From Acanthosepion lycidas (Eukaryota > Mollusca > Cephalopoda > Sepiida > Sepiidae): a stretch of DNA of 64,000 bases. The notes beneath the pieces are model-generated. The model ran no database searches and was not told the DNA's origin. It saw nothing but the letters and a program-made list of their open reading frames with translations. This document shows positions 32,973-44,791 of the stretch, piece by piece (position 1 is the first letter of the stretch; each line of letters begins with the position of its first letter). Both the position numbers and the translations under genes were made by a program. The DNA lies in the NCBI GenBank assembly GCA_963932145.1, contig OZ010590.1:52349598-52413597 (forward strand), given 5' to 3'.

Positions 32973-33048
<76 letters not shown>
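32970..33048. repeat. (TC)n(TA)n microsatellite
   Basis: A TC run then about 22 TA units adjoining the foldback at 33049. Confidence 0.97.
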
Positions 33049-33053
<5 letters not shown>

Positions 33054-33179
33054 AACCACAAACGTTTTTGGTTGTAATGTATATTTAAAAAAAAAATATA
33101 TTATGCTTTGTATGGAAAATAAAGCATATTTTTAAAAAAAATCCACATTACAACCAAAAACGTTTGTGGTTTCTCTCAT
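33049..33179. mobile_element. Foldback element between (TA)n arrays
   Basis: Arms TGAGAAACCACAAACGTTTT...GGTTGTAATG and CATTACAACCAAAAACGTTT...GTGGTTTCTCTCA are nearly perfect inverted repeats of about 38 bases. A second inner pair is TATGCTTT / AAAGCATA. TA arrays lie at both ends (33005-33048, 33178-33196). Confidence 0.9.
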
Positions 33180-33437
33180 ATATATATATATATATAAACA
33201 AGGGTCAGTCTTAAACCTTTATTACTTTATAATACTTAGAACTTAGAGCATTTTCAGAAATGTTGAAGTAGGAAAGAACAATAAAATGTTAAAACGAAAA
33301 AAAAAAATTTGCGTTATGGTAATATGTGGGCCTTGTTCTTTCTGCCATGTTTTTTTTTTGTTTTTTGTTTTTTGTTTTTTTTTCTTTTTCTTAGTGACTT
33401 ACTCATGACCTTTATATCTCTTCCTTGTTTTTTGCAG

Positions 33438-33518
33438 GTATGTGCTTGTCTTAAGACTTTGAGGATAATTTCTCTTGGCTATGTCTTCTATGTTTTATTA
33501 ATGATTAGGACTGTCAAG
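33438..33518 (+). CDS. Candidate internal exon (81 nt, weak)
   Basis: A strong-looking acceptor (TTCCTTGTTTTTTGCAG, ending 33437) and a consensus donor (AAG|GTAAGT, at 33519) enclose exactly 27 codons open in phase 0, reading VCACLKTLRIISLGYVFYVL and LMIRTVK. The peptide is hydrophobic and basic, and I do not recognise a family. A chance pair of splice-like signals is the main alternative; there is no neighbouring exon. Confidence 0.25.
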
Positions 33519-33519
33519 G

Positions 33520-34000
33520 TAAGTGGTATACCAGCCACCTTTTCTTTCACCTGTTACTTAGAAAAGCTCTCCAACCCTCAAATCCCAACCACCCTTTATC
33601 TTATGCAAATAGTAATCAAAATAGACTTCTTTTCTTTCTTTCTAAACCTCCTTGTGCATCTCTAAGAAACTGGCAAGGCATCTTTGATAACAGTATTCTT
33701 TCTTTTGTAATATTTTATATGAAGGGATATAAATTAAGCAGTGCTTATCAGTAAATATAATATCAGCAAAATAATGTTACTACCACACCACTACTATTTA
33801 CATTCAAACTGACATCCTTAGCTTTGTCATTATTATCACATTTGACCATTGCTCTCTGTCCTTCAGGGGCTTGTAAATCCAGGCAACTTTGAAGAAGTTT
33901 TGAACAGAACCCTGTATTTAATCTACAGGGGTAGATTGTTCTTGTTTCACTGTCCATGCCTAGGGATATCCCGTCTTGTTCTTATTTAGTACTGATCAGT
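33520..34000. other. No gene recognised
   Basis: No repeat or coding signature identified. Confidence 0.5.
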
Positions 34001-34004
34001 TATT

Positions 34005-34240
34005 GGTGTAGGCTGGGTAGTGCAGACACTAAGTGGAAACATGGTAAGCAATAACTAACTAGTACTAAATAAGAACTTATATTAGAGAAATAATAAAGAG
34101 TTCAGTTAAAAAAATTTCCTGAAGAAGTCCCTAGAGTATAAAGGCAAAAATGTGATAACAACAACAAAGATGAGGACAATAGTTTAAATGTAAATAGCTT
34201 CTCATCCCAGAAATTAAAATAGATACTAGGACTGCTATTT
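34005..34240 (+). mobile_element. SINE family D (head truncated)
   Basis: GGTAGTGCAGACACTAAGTG, GTACTAAATAAGAACTTATA, CCTGAAGAAGTCCC, AATGTGATAACAACAACAAA and GATGAGGACAATAG match 44035-44400 in order. Confidence 0.75.
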
Positions 34241-34244
34241 TAAA

Positions 34245-34824
34245 AACCCTTTTTACAGACAACTATACTGACTATTATCAAACAATTTTCACGTTAAGCT
34301 GAGATAAAGTTTATTAAGAAAAAATAATTCTGTATGTAGTCAATAGTTAATTGACAGACAAGATATACTTTTTTGTTAATTAATTTTGTTGATATTCTCC
34401 TCATGACCTCATCAAGTTTATATAATTTAGATTTGTCAAGAAACCCAGAACAACCTAATCATGAGAAAAGTTTCTTTCACATGACACATCTTTCTTTGTT
34501 CAATATAATCTTTTGATCCAATGCTTAGATCTAATATTACACTGAAAGTTTCAAATCAAAATTCAGTTAAAATTGTGCCAGATTATAGACTTAATTGATT
34601 TGTCCTATTATAAGAGTGTCCTGAGGATGATGTGACTAAATATTGAATATGAAGAAAACCAAGCACATTTATTTGGTAATCAAATATTGTCTTATATTTT
34701 TCAATGTAACTTTATTCTATTTGCTTTGGAATATACTTTACTCCTCTTTAGGTAAATGTAGATTATTAATTTTATTAACACATATTTTTAATGTTAACCT
34801 ATAAATTTTTTTTCTCTGAATTGG

Positions 34825-34855
<31 letters not shown>

Positions 34856-35685
34856 TAAGTGTAAAACAAGAGCTTTATCATTTGTGTACACCTTTTGTTT
34901 TGTATAAAAAAAATATAATACAATTTTATTTTTAAAATTTTGTATCGTATCATCATCATCATCAAGAAATTTAACCAATCATTGCAAAGAAAAATTAGCC
35001 AAAATCGAACTATGAACTGAAGAGGTATGATCATTTCTCCCCAATACAATTTAATCCAAATGAACCAATGTTCATAGGTTACAATATTTAGTCCTAAAAG
35101 AATTCAAACAAAATTTGTCTGTATACAAGGTCCATCAGTGATACACTTTCAACTACCATTATTTCTCATGGTAAAGAATAAAAAAAAAAAAAAAAAATGA
35201 ATGATTTAAACATTTAATTTTGCTATTATTTTTTAACTAAATTTTAATTTGTTCTTTATACCATTAAGAATACACCTCCATGTTTATTATTCTAGGAATT
35301 ATTTAAACTAGTATTCCATTTGTTGCATTGAACGCTGTATGTTAATTTGCATCACGATTGCTGTATGTTAATTTGAGTCATGTAAGAATAATTACTGATA
35401 TCTATTCATTATTAAACTATATAGTTACAATATTAATTTTGGCTAGTTTTTCTTTCATCTTATTTCTGTTGCTTTTTATTATTATTATTATTATTATTGA
35501 AACTCTCATATTGTTATTCCATAAATATTAAGCAACAATCTGGGTGTTTTGATAAAAAGTAACAAAGATGAAGAATGAAAGATTGTCAAGCCTTCATTCT
35601 TGACTACTGTTTCATGCAAGAAATCTGCAAACTGTTATATTTAATTCTACTAGTATATATAAATAATATTAGCAATTTTTAAAAA
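34245..35685. other. No gene recognised
   Basis: AT-rich with A runs at 34834 and 35182 and (ATT)n at 35479-35500. The short duplicate TGTATGTTAATTTG lies near 35336 and 35361. Confidence 0.6.
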
Positions 35686-35689
35686 TAGC

Positions 35690-35990
35690 TTTAGTAATAT
35701 TGGTAGCAAGGTCTCTTTAATTCTCAGTTGAATTGGCTAGATGTAACTAAGTTCTATGCTAACAGTTTCTTTTCTCACTTGTGGAACCCTCTTCTGGCTC
35801 CATGCTTTCCAGCCAACTTTGATCTTCAAAAATTTAAGTGCAGTGTCTGTTGTTATCTACTGTCTTCTAGATTACACTTCTATTTTGTAGCTCCTTTATA
35901 ATGTTTCCCTTCTTTCTTATTCTTTCCCACTCTGTAGCCTTTTCTGTCTTAGTGGCTTTACTGCCTTGCATGTGGTGATATAATTTTTTT
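35690..35990 (+). mobile_element. LINE 3' end, copy 5
   Basis: TTCTATGCTAACAGTTTCTT, CTTGTGGAACCCTCTTCTGG, TTGATCTTCAAAAATTTAAG and TTAGTGGCTTTACTGCCTTG are shared with 12905-13362; shifted frames throughout. Confidence 0.75.
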
Positions 35991-36254
35991 AAAAATCCTT
36001 TTAAAATAATACAAATGCAAATCATTAGTTAAAAACATAAATTAATTATACTTTTTATTGTTTCAAGAGTTGTTCAAACAAAAAAATAATGTGCATGTCC
36101 TGAAAGAAAACGGGACAATCATGCCTTCCACATATTCATAAATTACCATGGGAAAAAAATAGCAGTGTTTCCTTGTTAACATTTCTATTGTTTTGAATTC
36201 ATAATTGATATTTTCTTATACCGATTACCCTCTCTAAGTTTAGAAAGTCTCATC

Positions 36255-36410
36255 TGCTTTGTTACTTTGCCCATAGCTAAGGTGGGGGAGGAGAAAAGAT
36301 GGTTTCATGACTTTCAAGAGCATTAGTGCAAAATGAACACTGTTTCAGCTAGAACTTGAACTCTGCTCGCTGGATCCATTTCCTCTAGTCCTATTAGTCT
36401 CCTGTCAATT
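36255..36410 (-). mobile_element. SINE family A, decayed
   Basis: The minus-strand copy keeps GAGTTCAAGTTCTAGCTG (B box region) and the CCACCTTAGCTATGG end; the middle is diverged. Confidence 0.5.
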
Positions 36411-36411
36411 T

Positions 36412-37765
36412 CTTTAGATTACTAAATTCATTGTTTTTGTCATTGAAATTTTGGGCCATTTATCTTATGGCCTTCTTCATCTCTGCAGCTTCAATTAAAA
36501 TGTTAACAGAAAAAAAAAATTCTTAGAATAATGACGACTCATTTGAAAATTACAAAGGGTGTACTTTTTGGAGCAGCATGTTTTTTTTTTGTTTTTTTTT
36601 TTACTAAGTTTAAACAGGATTAAACAAAGTCAGTTTGATCATTTAAATCCTGTTGCCATGAATGATTCCATTTATAAAAAATTGCTTTCTACTGCATGTT
36701 AAGTTTCATAGATTTTGTTGCACTTAGGAAAATTAATCCTTGCAGTTATTGGCTTTTATTTCCTTTGCTAATTTATCAAAATTATTAATATTGTCAACTA
36801 AAATATTTAAGGAAAATTGCTTCCACTGTTGTATAAGAGTTTAAAAAATTTTTTTAAAAATTACCATTTTTATTGTTGAACCAAATTTGAAAATAAAATT
36901 GTTTTAAATTGACTTTGAAAACCAGCTTGTATAACATTTTTCACTACTTTTAAAAGAAAAATGAATTCTTTATTATAATTTGATCATTTACTTAGTTTGA
37001 GTTGTCTAGCAATATTTTATTGATTATGACAAATAATTTCCATTCAAGGAGTTATATAGAAAGCATTTATCAATATTGATTCTCTTTTAGTCTAAATTAT
37101 TCCATTTTGGTAATCAAAGGAATTTATTTTTTACAGTTTTAAAGAGCAAATAACAGTGAACTTGAGAAACCTATTTTCCTGAAAAATTATTTTAAAGATT
37201 TTTTATAAATTTTAACTGAAAGTAACACTATCTGCTCTGTCAATGAATACCAAATATTTCCTTATAATGAAACAGCTAATGTTACCATTATCATTGATGA
37301 CTGCTTGTTTTTCTTGTATATGTTTTCTTCTCCAAAATAATATTGAACATAAGTGTGAATTCATCTTTATTTTATGCATTTCTAGATTCTTTCTACAAAT
37401 AAAATAAAAATAGGTATTCTTTGTAAATGGATTTAAGAGCAGTTTATTTTATTATTTCTACCTTTCTCCAATTTCTGTTTCATTTACGTACATATAAATT
37501 TGACTTGAGTATTTTGTCTTGTTTTGTGGTTTCGTCAACTTTGTAATGCTATTAAAACAACAATTTTTAATTTTTCCATTAAGACTACACCCCAGTCATT
37601 AGCCTATAAGACATTCTCTATAATAGGCATTTTTGGACTATTGCTAACTATAATAAATCTCCTACCTTTAACTGTACGAAATCGTATTAATTTTTGCTTT
37701 TTTAGGAATAATGTACTTTGTAGGCTGGTAAATATTGTGTGTTGAGATACGCACACGCATGTATA
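36412..37765. other. No gene recognised
   Basis: AT-rich, with T runs near 36580. The open frame at 37524-37745 has no recognisable domain. Confidence 0.55.
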
Positions 37766-37769
37766 TATA

Positions 37770-38603
37770 CATGGTGTGATGGGTAAATTGTCACCATTTT
37801 ATATTTTTAATTTTGTGCAGTATAGTAGGGTTAGTTAGGCACCATCTGTGAGAAAAAGAGCACCATGGTGCAATACACTCTGCCAGAAATCTGGAAATGG
37901 CATGCTATACTGCTTGGCATTCATGCCGTAAGCTCCAATATGAACATTTCAGAGTGCCTGGGTGTCAATCAACAGACAGTGCAGAGGATTTGGAAAAAGT
38001 TAAATGAGTCTAATGTTGATTATGAAGAGCTTGGAAAACTCAATCTGATCATCCTGATAAGAAAAGAACTGTCAAATTTGTTGGTGAGGGCCTCAGACTC
38101 AACACAGAGGCCTACATCAAGTGTCTTGAGGAAGTAATGCTGCTCTAGGTCAAGAGAGTAGCTGTTGCAAAACCCTATGTCTGGCAACAGGACTCTGCAG
38201 CATGCCACACAAACAGGAGAACCCAGTCAGACAATTTATGCAACCACATCACCTCTTACATCTAGCTACCTAACTCCCCAAGACTGCAACTCTATTTATT
38301 ATGTGTGGGGCACAGTTGAGCAAGAGACCAACAAAACTCCTTGTAACACCAAAGATGAACTTAAGACAAGAAATATGGTGGTATTTACCAACTTAAACAA
38401 GGAGACTGTCCAGAAAAGTTGCAGGAGATTCTGAAGTTGTCCGGAGGCTGTGGTCGAAGCCAACGGCAATTTTATTGAATAAATTTACTCTTTACTATTT
38501 CAAGATATTTGTGTGTAATTTTGATAAATATATGCTAAAATGACATGTCAGTGTTATTTTCATTTTTGCATAATTTAGATGACAATTTATTCATTGCACC
38601 CTG
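37770..38603 (+). mobile_element. Defective mariner-like element
   Basis: The left end CATGGTGTGATGGGTAAATT-GTCA and the right end (reverse complement CAGGGTGCAATGAATAAATT-GTCA) are imperfect terminal repeats, each flanked by TA. Inside, a frame from 37865 (MVQYTLPEIWKW, then VNQQTVQRIWKKLNES, helix-turn-helix-like) passes by frameshift to EGLRLNTEAYIKCLEEV and to VWQQDSAACHTNRRTQ (second catalytic Asp). The block near 38290 reads CNSIYYVWG where the family has NPLDYYVWG, so the third Asp is missing. About 834 bp, short for a full element. Dead copy. Confidence 0.75.
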
Positions 38604-38609
38604 TATATT

Positions 38610-40435
38610 GTGAGTGTGTATTTCATTGAATGTTAGAGATGAGGAAAATTATATTTTTGATTAAGTTTTTATGTTTTTACAATTTTCTTTTGACAGGGAT
38701 TGCATCATAAATCAATATATTTTACCCATTGACCACAACAATATACTGTAGGAAATTAAAATCTGCAAACCTCATAATTACTAGTAACAACATGCCTGTC
38801 AAATCCAAACTTCAAACCAACTAATGTAATCTATCAATTTTGCTGCACTGTACAATAAACAGTGATCTTACATTGATCACATGAGTGTCATTTAGCTGTA
38901 GACTGGCAAACCACTTGTGTGATCTCAGTTAAGCAAGGATGCACTTGAACACTAAACTCCCCACTTGCATAAACAAAATCTTAAGAACATCTAATTGTAA
39001 AAGCCATCTGAAGATAATTGAAGCATTTTATATAAAATAGTTTAAGCCAAGTCTCAGTCTTACCTTATTTGAGAATGGCAAAAATGTGGTTGCAATCTTT
39101 TAAAGACATACATATACATATATATACATATATATATATATATATTGTATGTGTTAGTCTATAAGATATATGCTAAATATTATTTCATTCAAAGTAATTT
39201 TGCCACTTTTGTTGCTTTTATCAAGTTTCAGTTTAGATACTCTCTAGCATTATTTGGGTGTTGTTTTTTGCAATGTCAAACTTTGATCTGAGGGTGTACA
39301 TGCCTCTTCTCCAAACAAATTCATTGCTTCTTTTTGTGACTTTTTGAAACTATCTTTCTCAATGCATGTATAGGAAAGGAAATGATTCTCTTCTGAGGTT
39401 TATGTTGAACATTTCAAAAGTAAAAGAAACACCCAAGGAAAGATGGAGTGTACAGTAGCCAAAACATTGTGATAACAATTCCTCCTCCTCCTCCTCCACA
39501 AAGATAAGAAAATTAGGTATAATGAATAAATATATAATGATTACAACACAAAAGAAAAAAATATTTAAGCAGTAATTAATATGCATTTTTTTGTCAGGAA
39601 CTGTCAACCACTACACCTTTCTCTTTTTTTTTCTATTTTCTCTTTTTTTGTCTCCTTTTTTCTCTCTTTCTCATATACTTTTGTTTATTATAGTTTATTC
39701 TAACTTCTTATCTATACCTTTCAAGTTATATCTTCAGAGTTCACTCAGCCAAACTTTAATATTTGAAATGGAATATTTTTCTTGTTAAACAAATCTTTTA
39801 ATCTTCGAGGCTAGTAAATACTATAAAGAAAAACAATAAAAAAAAGACATTTGTTTAACACTTTATATTAATAAATTTACTAGCATTGATCAGATCAAAT
39901 TTGACTAATTGATTAAATTACTGACATTTGAGTAATTTTGTTACATTTAACACAGCACCAAAAGATGGAATAACTGCAAATATTTTAAAGAATAATAAGG
40001 TAGAGAGAATCAACAGCTGTCAGAATCTGTTTTAAAACTTTCAGTTAGAAATCTCTTAAACTGATGCTGCAATCTGGTCAGGATTTTTAAGAAACCAATA
40101 AATGTTTATTGAAGTAAAACTGTATTCATTTAATTTTTTTGCAAGATGCACAGGTGGTTGCTGAAAAGTTCTGACCTAATAAAGAAGCATTTAAAAAAAA
40201 AAAAAAAAAAAAAGCTTATATTGGATTAGGTTTTGAGAAATGGTTAGAGCTAAAAAATTTACAGTACATTCTTGGAATTCATGTTGAAAATGTCAAAAAT
40301 AACATTTTGCATTTTACAAGATTTTAAATGTATTAAGTTTAGCTTGGTATGAAAATTTTGGGGGGACAATTAAAACCTTTTGAAAAATACCTTTTTGAAA
40401 CCATTGTTTAGGAACTATTTTAATAAAAAAATTAG
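38610..40435. other. No gene recognised; (CCT)n at 39478-39497
   Basis: Contains a weak 5S-like stretch near 38895-38950, TA runs at 39110-39145 and an A19 tract near 40195; nothing else. Confidence 0.55.
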
Positions 40436-40439
40436 TATA

Positions 40440-40540
40440 AAATACAGCTTATATGTAAAAATAATGTATAAACAGAAAATATATTAAAATAATTGTCAGA
40501 GTTAATTCATTTCATATATATATATATATATATATACACT
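40440..40540 (+). repeat. SINE C tail fragment and (TA)n
   Basis: AATGTATAAACAGAAAATAT, then TTCATTTCA and about 11 TA units (40514-40536), parallel to 18480-18520. Right after the array comes ACTGAAGATTCTG...GTGTGAAACACTC. Confidence 0.5.
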
Positions 40541-41139
40541 GAAGATTCTGTTTAAGTGTGAAACACTCTCACCATGAGGTGTTGGCCTCAATGTCCACTT
40601 TTATGTTTAAATAAAAATTTTAATATTTAAAATTTTTAAGATTACTGGCTAGTTAAAAAAAAAAAAAAAAAATTATATAAAACAAAGATATTTAGACTGT
40701 ATTTAAGTAATTTTATTACAATTATCTCCTTATTTAAATTTACCAAACATAAAACACATACCACCATGTTTAAAAAGCCTTACTGTGATATTTTAAACTA
40801 AAAGTAATATTTCTTTCAATTCGGATTAAACTTTAAATCAGCTAATTTTTCTCAACGTTTCAAAAAGTACATTTAATTTTTGAAAGATTTCTTGATAAAG
40901 AGAATTATGTTGTGTTGACAGATTTGTCAATATGGATTATTTTGTTGATTTTACTGATAATCAGAAAAAAAAATGATTCCAATCAATATAAATTCACTTT
41001 GAAATACAGCAAAGTATTTTGCTTATTGGAAATATTAGATTTAATCTGTTAGCTTGGAATTAAAACTAAAATAAAAGCTTTAAGAAGACTTCAATTTTTA
41101 AAATGCATTGTAAAACTTTGGTATCACTTTTTTTTGTAC

Positions 41140-41141
<2 letters not shown>

Positions 41142-41175
<34 letters not shown>
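41142..41175. repeat. (AC)n microsatellite
   Basis: About 17 AC units. Confidence 0.95.
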
Positions 41176-41179
41176 GCGC

Positions 41180-41975
41180 ATGTTGAAATAAATGTTGAGC
41201 CTGATGTACTTTCCAAATCTAACTTTTTTTTTTTTTTTTTTTTTTTTATAAATCTCTTCTTGGTTGTGTTGAGAACTTTTCAGTTCTTTCCCTTCTTGTT
41301 TGAACCACTTGTTTAAGGAAAATTAAGTGTCTGGCATGACTGATTGATAGATATGTAAAGTCACGTTGTTTTCTGTTATACAGTAGATTTTAAATAAATT
41401 AAATATTTATTCAATTGAATATATTAAATGCTAAGCTTATATATTTTCTCTGACTTTTTGCTGTGCCCACAAGCTAAAATTTTAACCTAACCACTTGGAG
41501 GAAAGCAAAACTTAACTCATAATTTCAAATAATATTTAAACAAAAGTGATGTTCACGAATTGTCTCTGGTGACATGACATTCTAATTCACTTCATTTATT
41601 CATTCACTTTATTGCCATATCTGTGTGTACATATAACATACTTGCACATTAGTACATGAGTTTGAGAAGACCGTCATTCTGCAATAATTCTATCACATTA
41701 TCACCTGATGTAATTAATGAACAGCTTATAAGGTCATTTTTTTCTTTTCAATATTACAAAGTCCTTTCTTTTAGTTTTTGTAAGAGGGTCATACACAGAG
41801 ACAAAAAGGTCTGTTTGATGGATAGTTGTGTATTTCTAAGTGGAGAGGGATGTCTAAAACCTGAAAGGGATTGTTTGTTAAGGTCATTTAATTTTCTCTT
41901 TGTATTTATTTTTCATTTTCAGCTTATTAGACTGTAGTTTGATCAATTCTAATTGTAGATCTGATGGGATTTCCT
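41180..41975. other. No gene recognised
   Basis: T25 tract near 41225 and otherwise featureless; the 93-codon frame at 41656 has no recognisable domain. Confidence 0.55.
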
Positions 41976-41976
41976 C

Positions 41977-41980
41977 AATC

Positions 41981-42058
<78 letters not shown>
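41977..42058. repeat. (T)n(GT)n(TA)n compound microsatellite
   Basis: T23, ten GT units and about 20 TA units in succession. Confidence 0.97.
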
Positions 42059-42061
<3 letters not shown>

Positions 42062-42144
42062 GATCAGAGTGGAATCAGACCAGGAAACTAGTATTAAAAA
42101 GTGCTCAATACATGTGTGAAAAAATAAAATAAAAGTAAAAATAA

Positions 42145-42155
<11 letters not shown>

Positions 42156-42198
<43 letters not shown>
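42156..42198. repeat. (TA)n microsatellite
   Basis: About 21 TA units preceded by GTGTGTGTG. The 97-bp segment between this and the previous array contains AAAAAGTGCTCAATAC, shared inverted with 44919 and 63500. Confidence 0.97.
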
Positions 42199-42199
<1 letters not shown>

Positions 42200-42200
<1 letters not shown>

Positions 42201-42688
42201 GTATATTTAGGCAGCAATTTTTTATTAATGCATGTTTCATTAAATAATATAGACAAGTTTTCTTTATTTTAAGTTCCTTTCATATTGTCTGATAAGCTTA
42301 ATCACATTATCATTGAAAGACGAAAGGAGAACACCATATTGATACATGTTTAAATCCAATCTAAGCTTTTGGCTTACACAAGCCATTATTAAAGATGACA
42401 ATTTAAAAAAAAAGGGAACAATGTAATAATAAATAATATTATTTTAATAATTTAAACTATTTTTATTAATGTTTTTATGGAAGATATATATCCAAGAACA
42501 GATAGTAAATAGTAAAATATTACTGAGAGTTATAATGGGCAGGAAGTAGTGGAGAGCCATTGTTGACAACAATTTGGACTCAAAACTGGCACTGAAGAAT
42601 TATCTATCGAACAAAAAAAATTTTGTCAAAATCTGATGAAAACTGGAATTGCATAAACAACATCCGATCACACACATACATTTTGAGA

Positions 42689-42690
<2 letters not shown>
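42200..42690. other. No gene recognised
   Basis: AT-rich; nothing identified. Confidence 0.55.

Positions 42691-42692
<2 letters not shown>

Positions 42693-42738
<46 letters not shown>
42693..42738. repeat. (TA)n microsatellite
   Basis: About 23 TA units directly upstream of a SINE. Confidence 0.97.
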
Positions 42739-42741
<3 letters not shown>

Positions 42742-43203
42742 CAGCCAAGTGGTTTGAACATTCATTTTCCAACCATGAGACTCTGGTTTGAATCTCACCA
42801 TGATCAATTTGTCAGGAAGGTGACTTTCTGATTTTATCATCCTGGAGAGATAATCCAAGCATGCAACAGGAAAGTGCCTGAACCATACCATGTGAGTAAA
42901 ATTGGATAGACAGATCTATTTGAGAGCTGTTGATGGCTGTACAGGCATGAAGTCACAAGTCATCATGACTGAGGGTTTGAGCATCGTAGGCTTGTTCAGA
43001 CTGTTAATCATGCCAAATAATGTGCTCTCTCCCAGAAACCGTAAATAAAATCCATTTGGCATAGTTGCAGTATAAATCACAGGTGGGCACTGTAGGTGTT
43101 GAACAAATAAATGTGCCTGAGAAGGCATCTGCAACAGGGATTGGCTATCTGCCCTAGTAGACAAATATACTTGGACACAAGTGGCCAGCCATTAATATTA
43201 TTT
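42739..43203 (+). mobile_element. tRNA-derived SINE, family B
   Basis: A box CAGCCAAGTGGTTTGAAC and B box CTGGTTTGAATCTCACC, then GTGACTTTCTGATTTTATCA, AGGAAAGTGCCTGAACCATA, CACAAGTCATCATGACTG, AATGTGCCTGAGAAGGCATC, and the end GTGGCCAGCCATTAATATTA. Collinear with the minus-strand copy at 23240-23745. Confidence 0.8.
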
Positions 43204-43204
43204 C

Positions 43205-43730
43205 AGATGTTTTTTTGTTTTTTTTGTGAATGCCCATATTTGAGTAGAAATTCCATTTATTTTAAACAGTGAAAAATTAATTAATTATTGAAGATAAATT
43301 TATATAAAAAATACTATTTATATAAAATTATTATATTACTATTTTGTAATAATAGCATGCAAGCTGAAAACCTGTCTTACAGTTTTATTAATAAAGGTGG
43401 TACATATGAAAAGATTTAAAATTGACAATTTTTTTTCCACTGAAACTGCAGACAAACACTTTTATCTTCACTTCTTTCTTTCTTTCATTTTCTCACTGAA
43501 ACCAAGTAGTGTCTCTTATATGTCAGCTCTTTGTTTTCACAGGTTAAAATGGTATAGTCCAGTATTTATGATGTATTGGCAGGTGTATGAGTCATGTGAA
43601 CTAACAAAGTGAGAGACAAGCAGAATTATAAGAGATTCCATGTAGTTATTGGTCCAGATTTAGTAGTAGTTTTAAAACATAGATAATATCATGTTTTGCA
43701 GATAAACAAGTCATAACTAAATAATTTGTT
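43205..43730. other. No gene recognised
   Basis: No coding or repeat signature. Confidence 0.5.
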
Positions 43731-43734
43731 TTTT

Positions 43735-43890
43735 GTCTGAATTTCTAGGATGAGTAGTTATCATTATTTACACACTTTATGTTCAGGTTATTGTTCTAAT
43801 GTTTCCACTGTTGTGCTCTCCAGCCTTCTTCAGGTGTATATCAATCTGGTAGGAGTCTGAGGACCTCCTTAGTAGGCCTAACATAGAAAT
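43735..43890 (-). mobile_element. SINE family D, body (minus)
   Basis: The minus strand reads ATATACACCTGAAGAAGGCT, GGAGAGCACAACAGTGGAAA, CATTAGAACAATAACC and GTGTAAATAATGATAACTAC, matching the 3' half of 44035-44400 and placed tail-to-head beside it. Confidence 0.65.
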
Positions 43891-44034
43891 AAAGATAATA
43901 TAGGAGCTGCTAATAAAGAAAAAAGACAAATGATAGCAAGTCTTCAACTGCAACAGAAGCAACCAAAACATGACAGCCAGTAGCAGCTGTTGCAACTTAA
44001 TCAGCAGACAGGTTAATTTTAAGGCTCTAAGTTT

Positions 44035-44400
44035 ACTACAACTTTATGAGACAATGGCTTAGTGGGTAAAGCATTGGTTTGTGAATTTGTGAGTTCAATC
44101 CCTAGGTTGGTCAGTGTGTATTTGCACTCAGTGGAAACTGGTGAGCAATAACTGAACAGTATTAAATATAGATGATATTGCAAGACATGGGCAGTGGAAT
44201 GAGAACAATCTACACCTCTTCCCCCAAACAGATTAAATAATGGGTTCAATTCAGAATTCCTGTAGGTTACCCAGAATGATATACACCTGAGGAAGGCTGG
44301 AGGGTACAATGACTGAAACATTGTGATAACAGCAACAAAGATTAGGACAATAGTCCAAATATAGTGTAAAAAATTATTTATTTCTCAGACATCAAACATT
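44035..44400 (+). mobile_element. tRNA-derived SINE, family D (full length)
   Basis: A near-perfect A box TGGCTTAGTGGGTAAAGC (44055-44072) and a B box GAGTTCAATCCC (44091-44102) at tRNA-like spacing. The body: ATTTGCACTCAGTGGAAACT, GAGCAATAACTGAACAGTAT, GATTAAATAATGGGTTCAAT, CACCTGAGGAAGGCTGGAGG, TGAAACATTGTGATAACAGC, TAGGACAATAGTCCAAATAT. Reference copy for family D here. Confidence 0.85.
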
Positions 44401-44401
44401 A

Positions 44402-44744
44402 CAATTTATCTATGTATAGATAGTTATTTGTGAGAAAAATATAGAAGTTACCTCAGCAACATTAATTCAATAAAATAATGGAGTTCTTAAGTTGGCACAA
44501 ATCTGCCCAAGCATCCAAACATTAGATTTGTATTTATTTATTTATTTGATGGGCCTTTTGGTTAAGTGAGAACTTTTTAGCAACCACCTCATATAACTTC
44601 CAGAAAATTTGCTGCCAAAAGAGTTAAATATCTTTGCATTAGAATTTTAGTGTACCAATCACAAAACTTTACACTGAACTCTGTCTTATTTTTTTTTTCA
44701 TTCTGTATCAATCAAAATAAAAGCAACAAAGGTGAATAGATTAA

Positions 44745-44745
<1 letters not shown>
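44402..44745. other. No gene recognised
   Basis: AT-rich; nothing identified. Confidence 0.55.

Positions 44746-44747
<2 letters not shown>

Positions 44748-44787
<40 letters not shown>
44748..44787. repeat. (TA)n microsatellite
   Basis: About 20 TA units, immediately before the palindrome. Confidence 0.97.

Positions 44788-44791
<4 letters not shown>

Noticed and set aside
38895..38950. Possible fourth 5S rRNA fragment (GTGATCTCAGTTAAGCAAGG).
   Set aside because: Only about 25 bases match the 5S core and the flanks do not align, so not strong enough to call.
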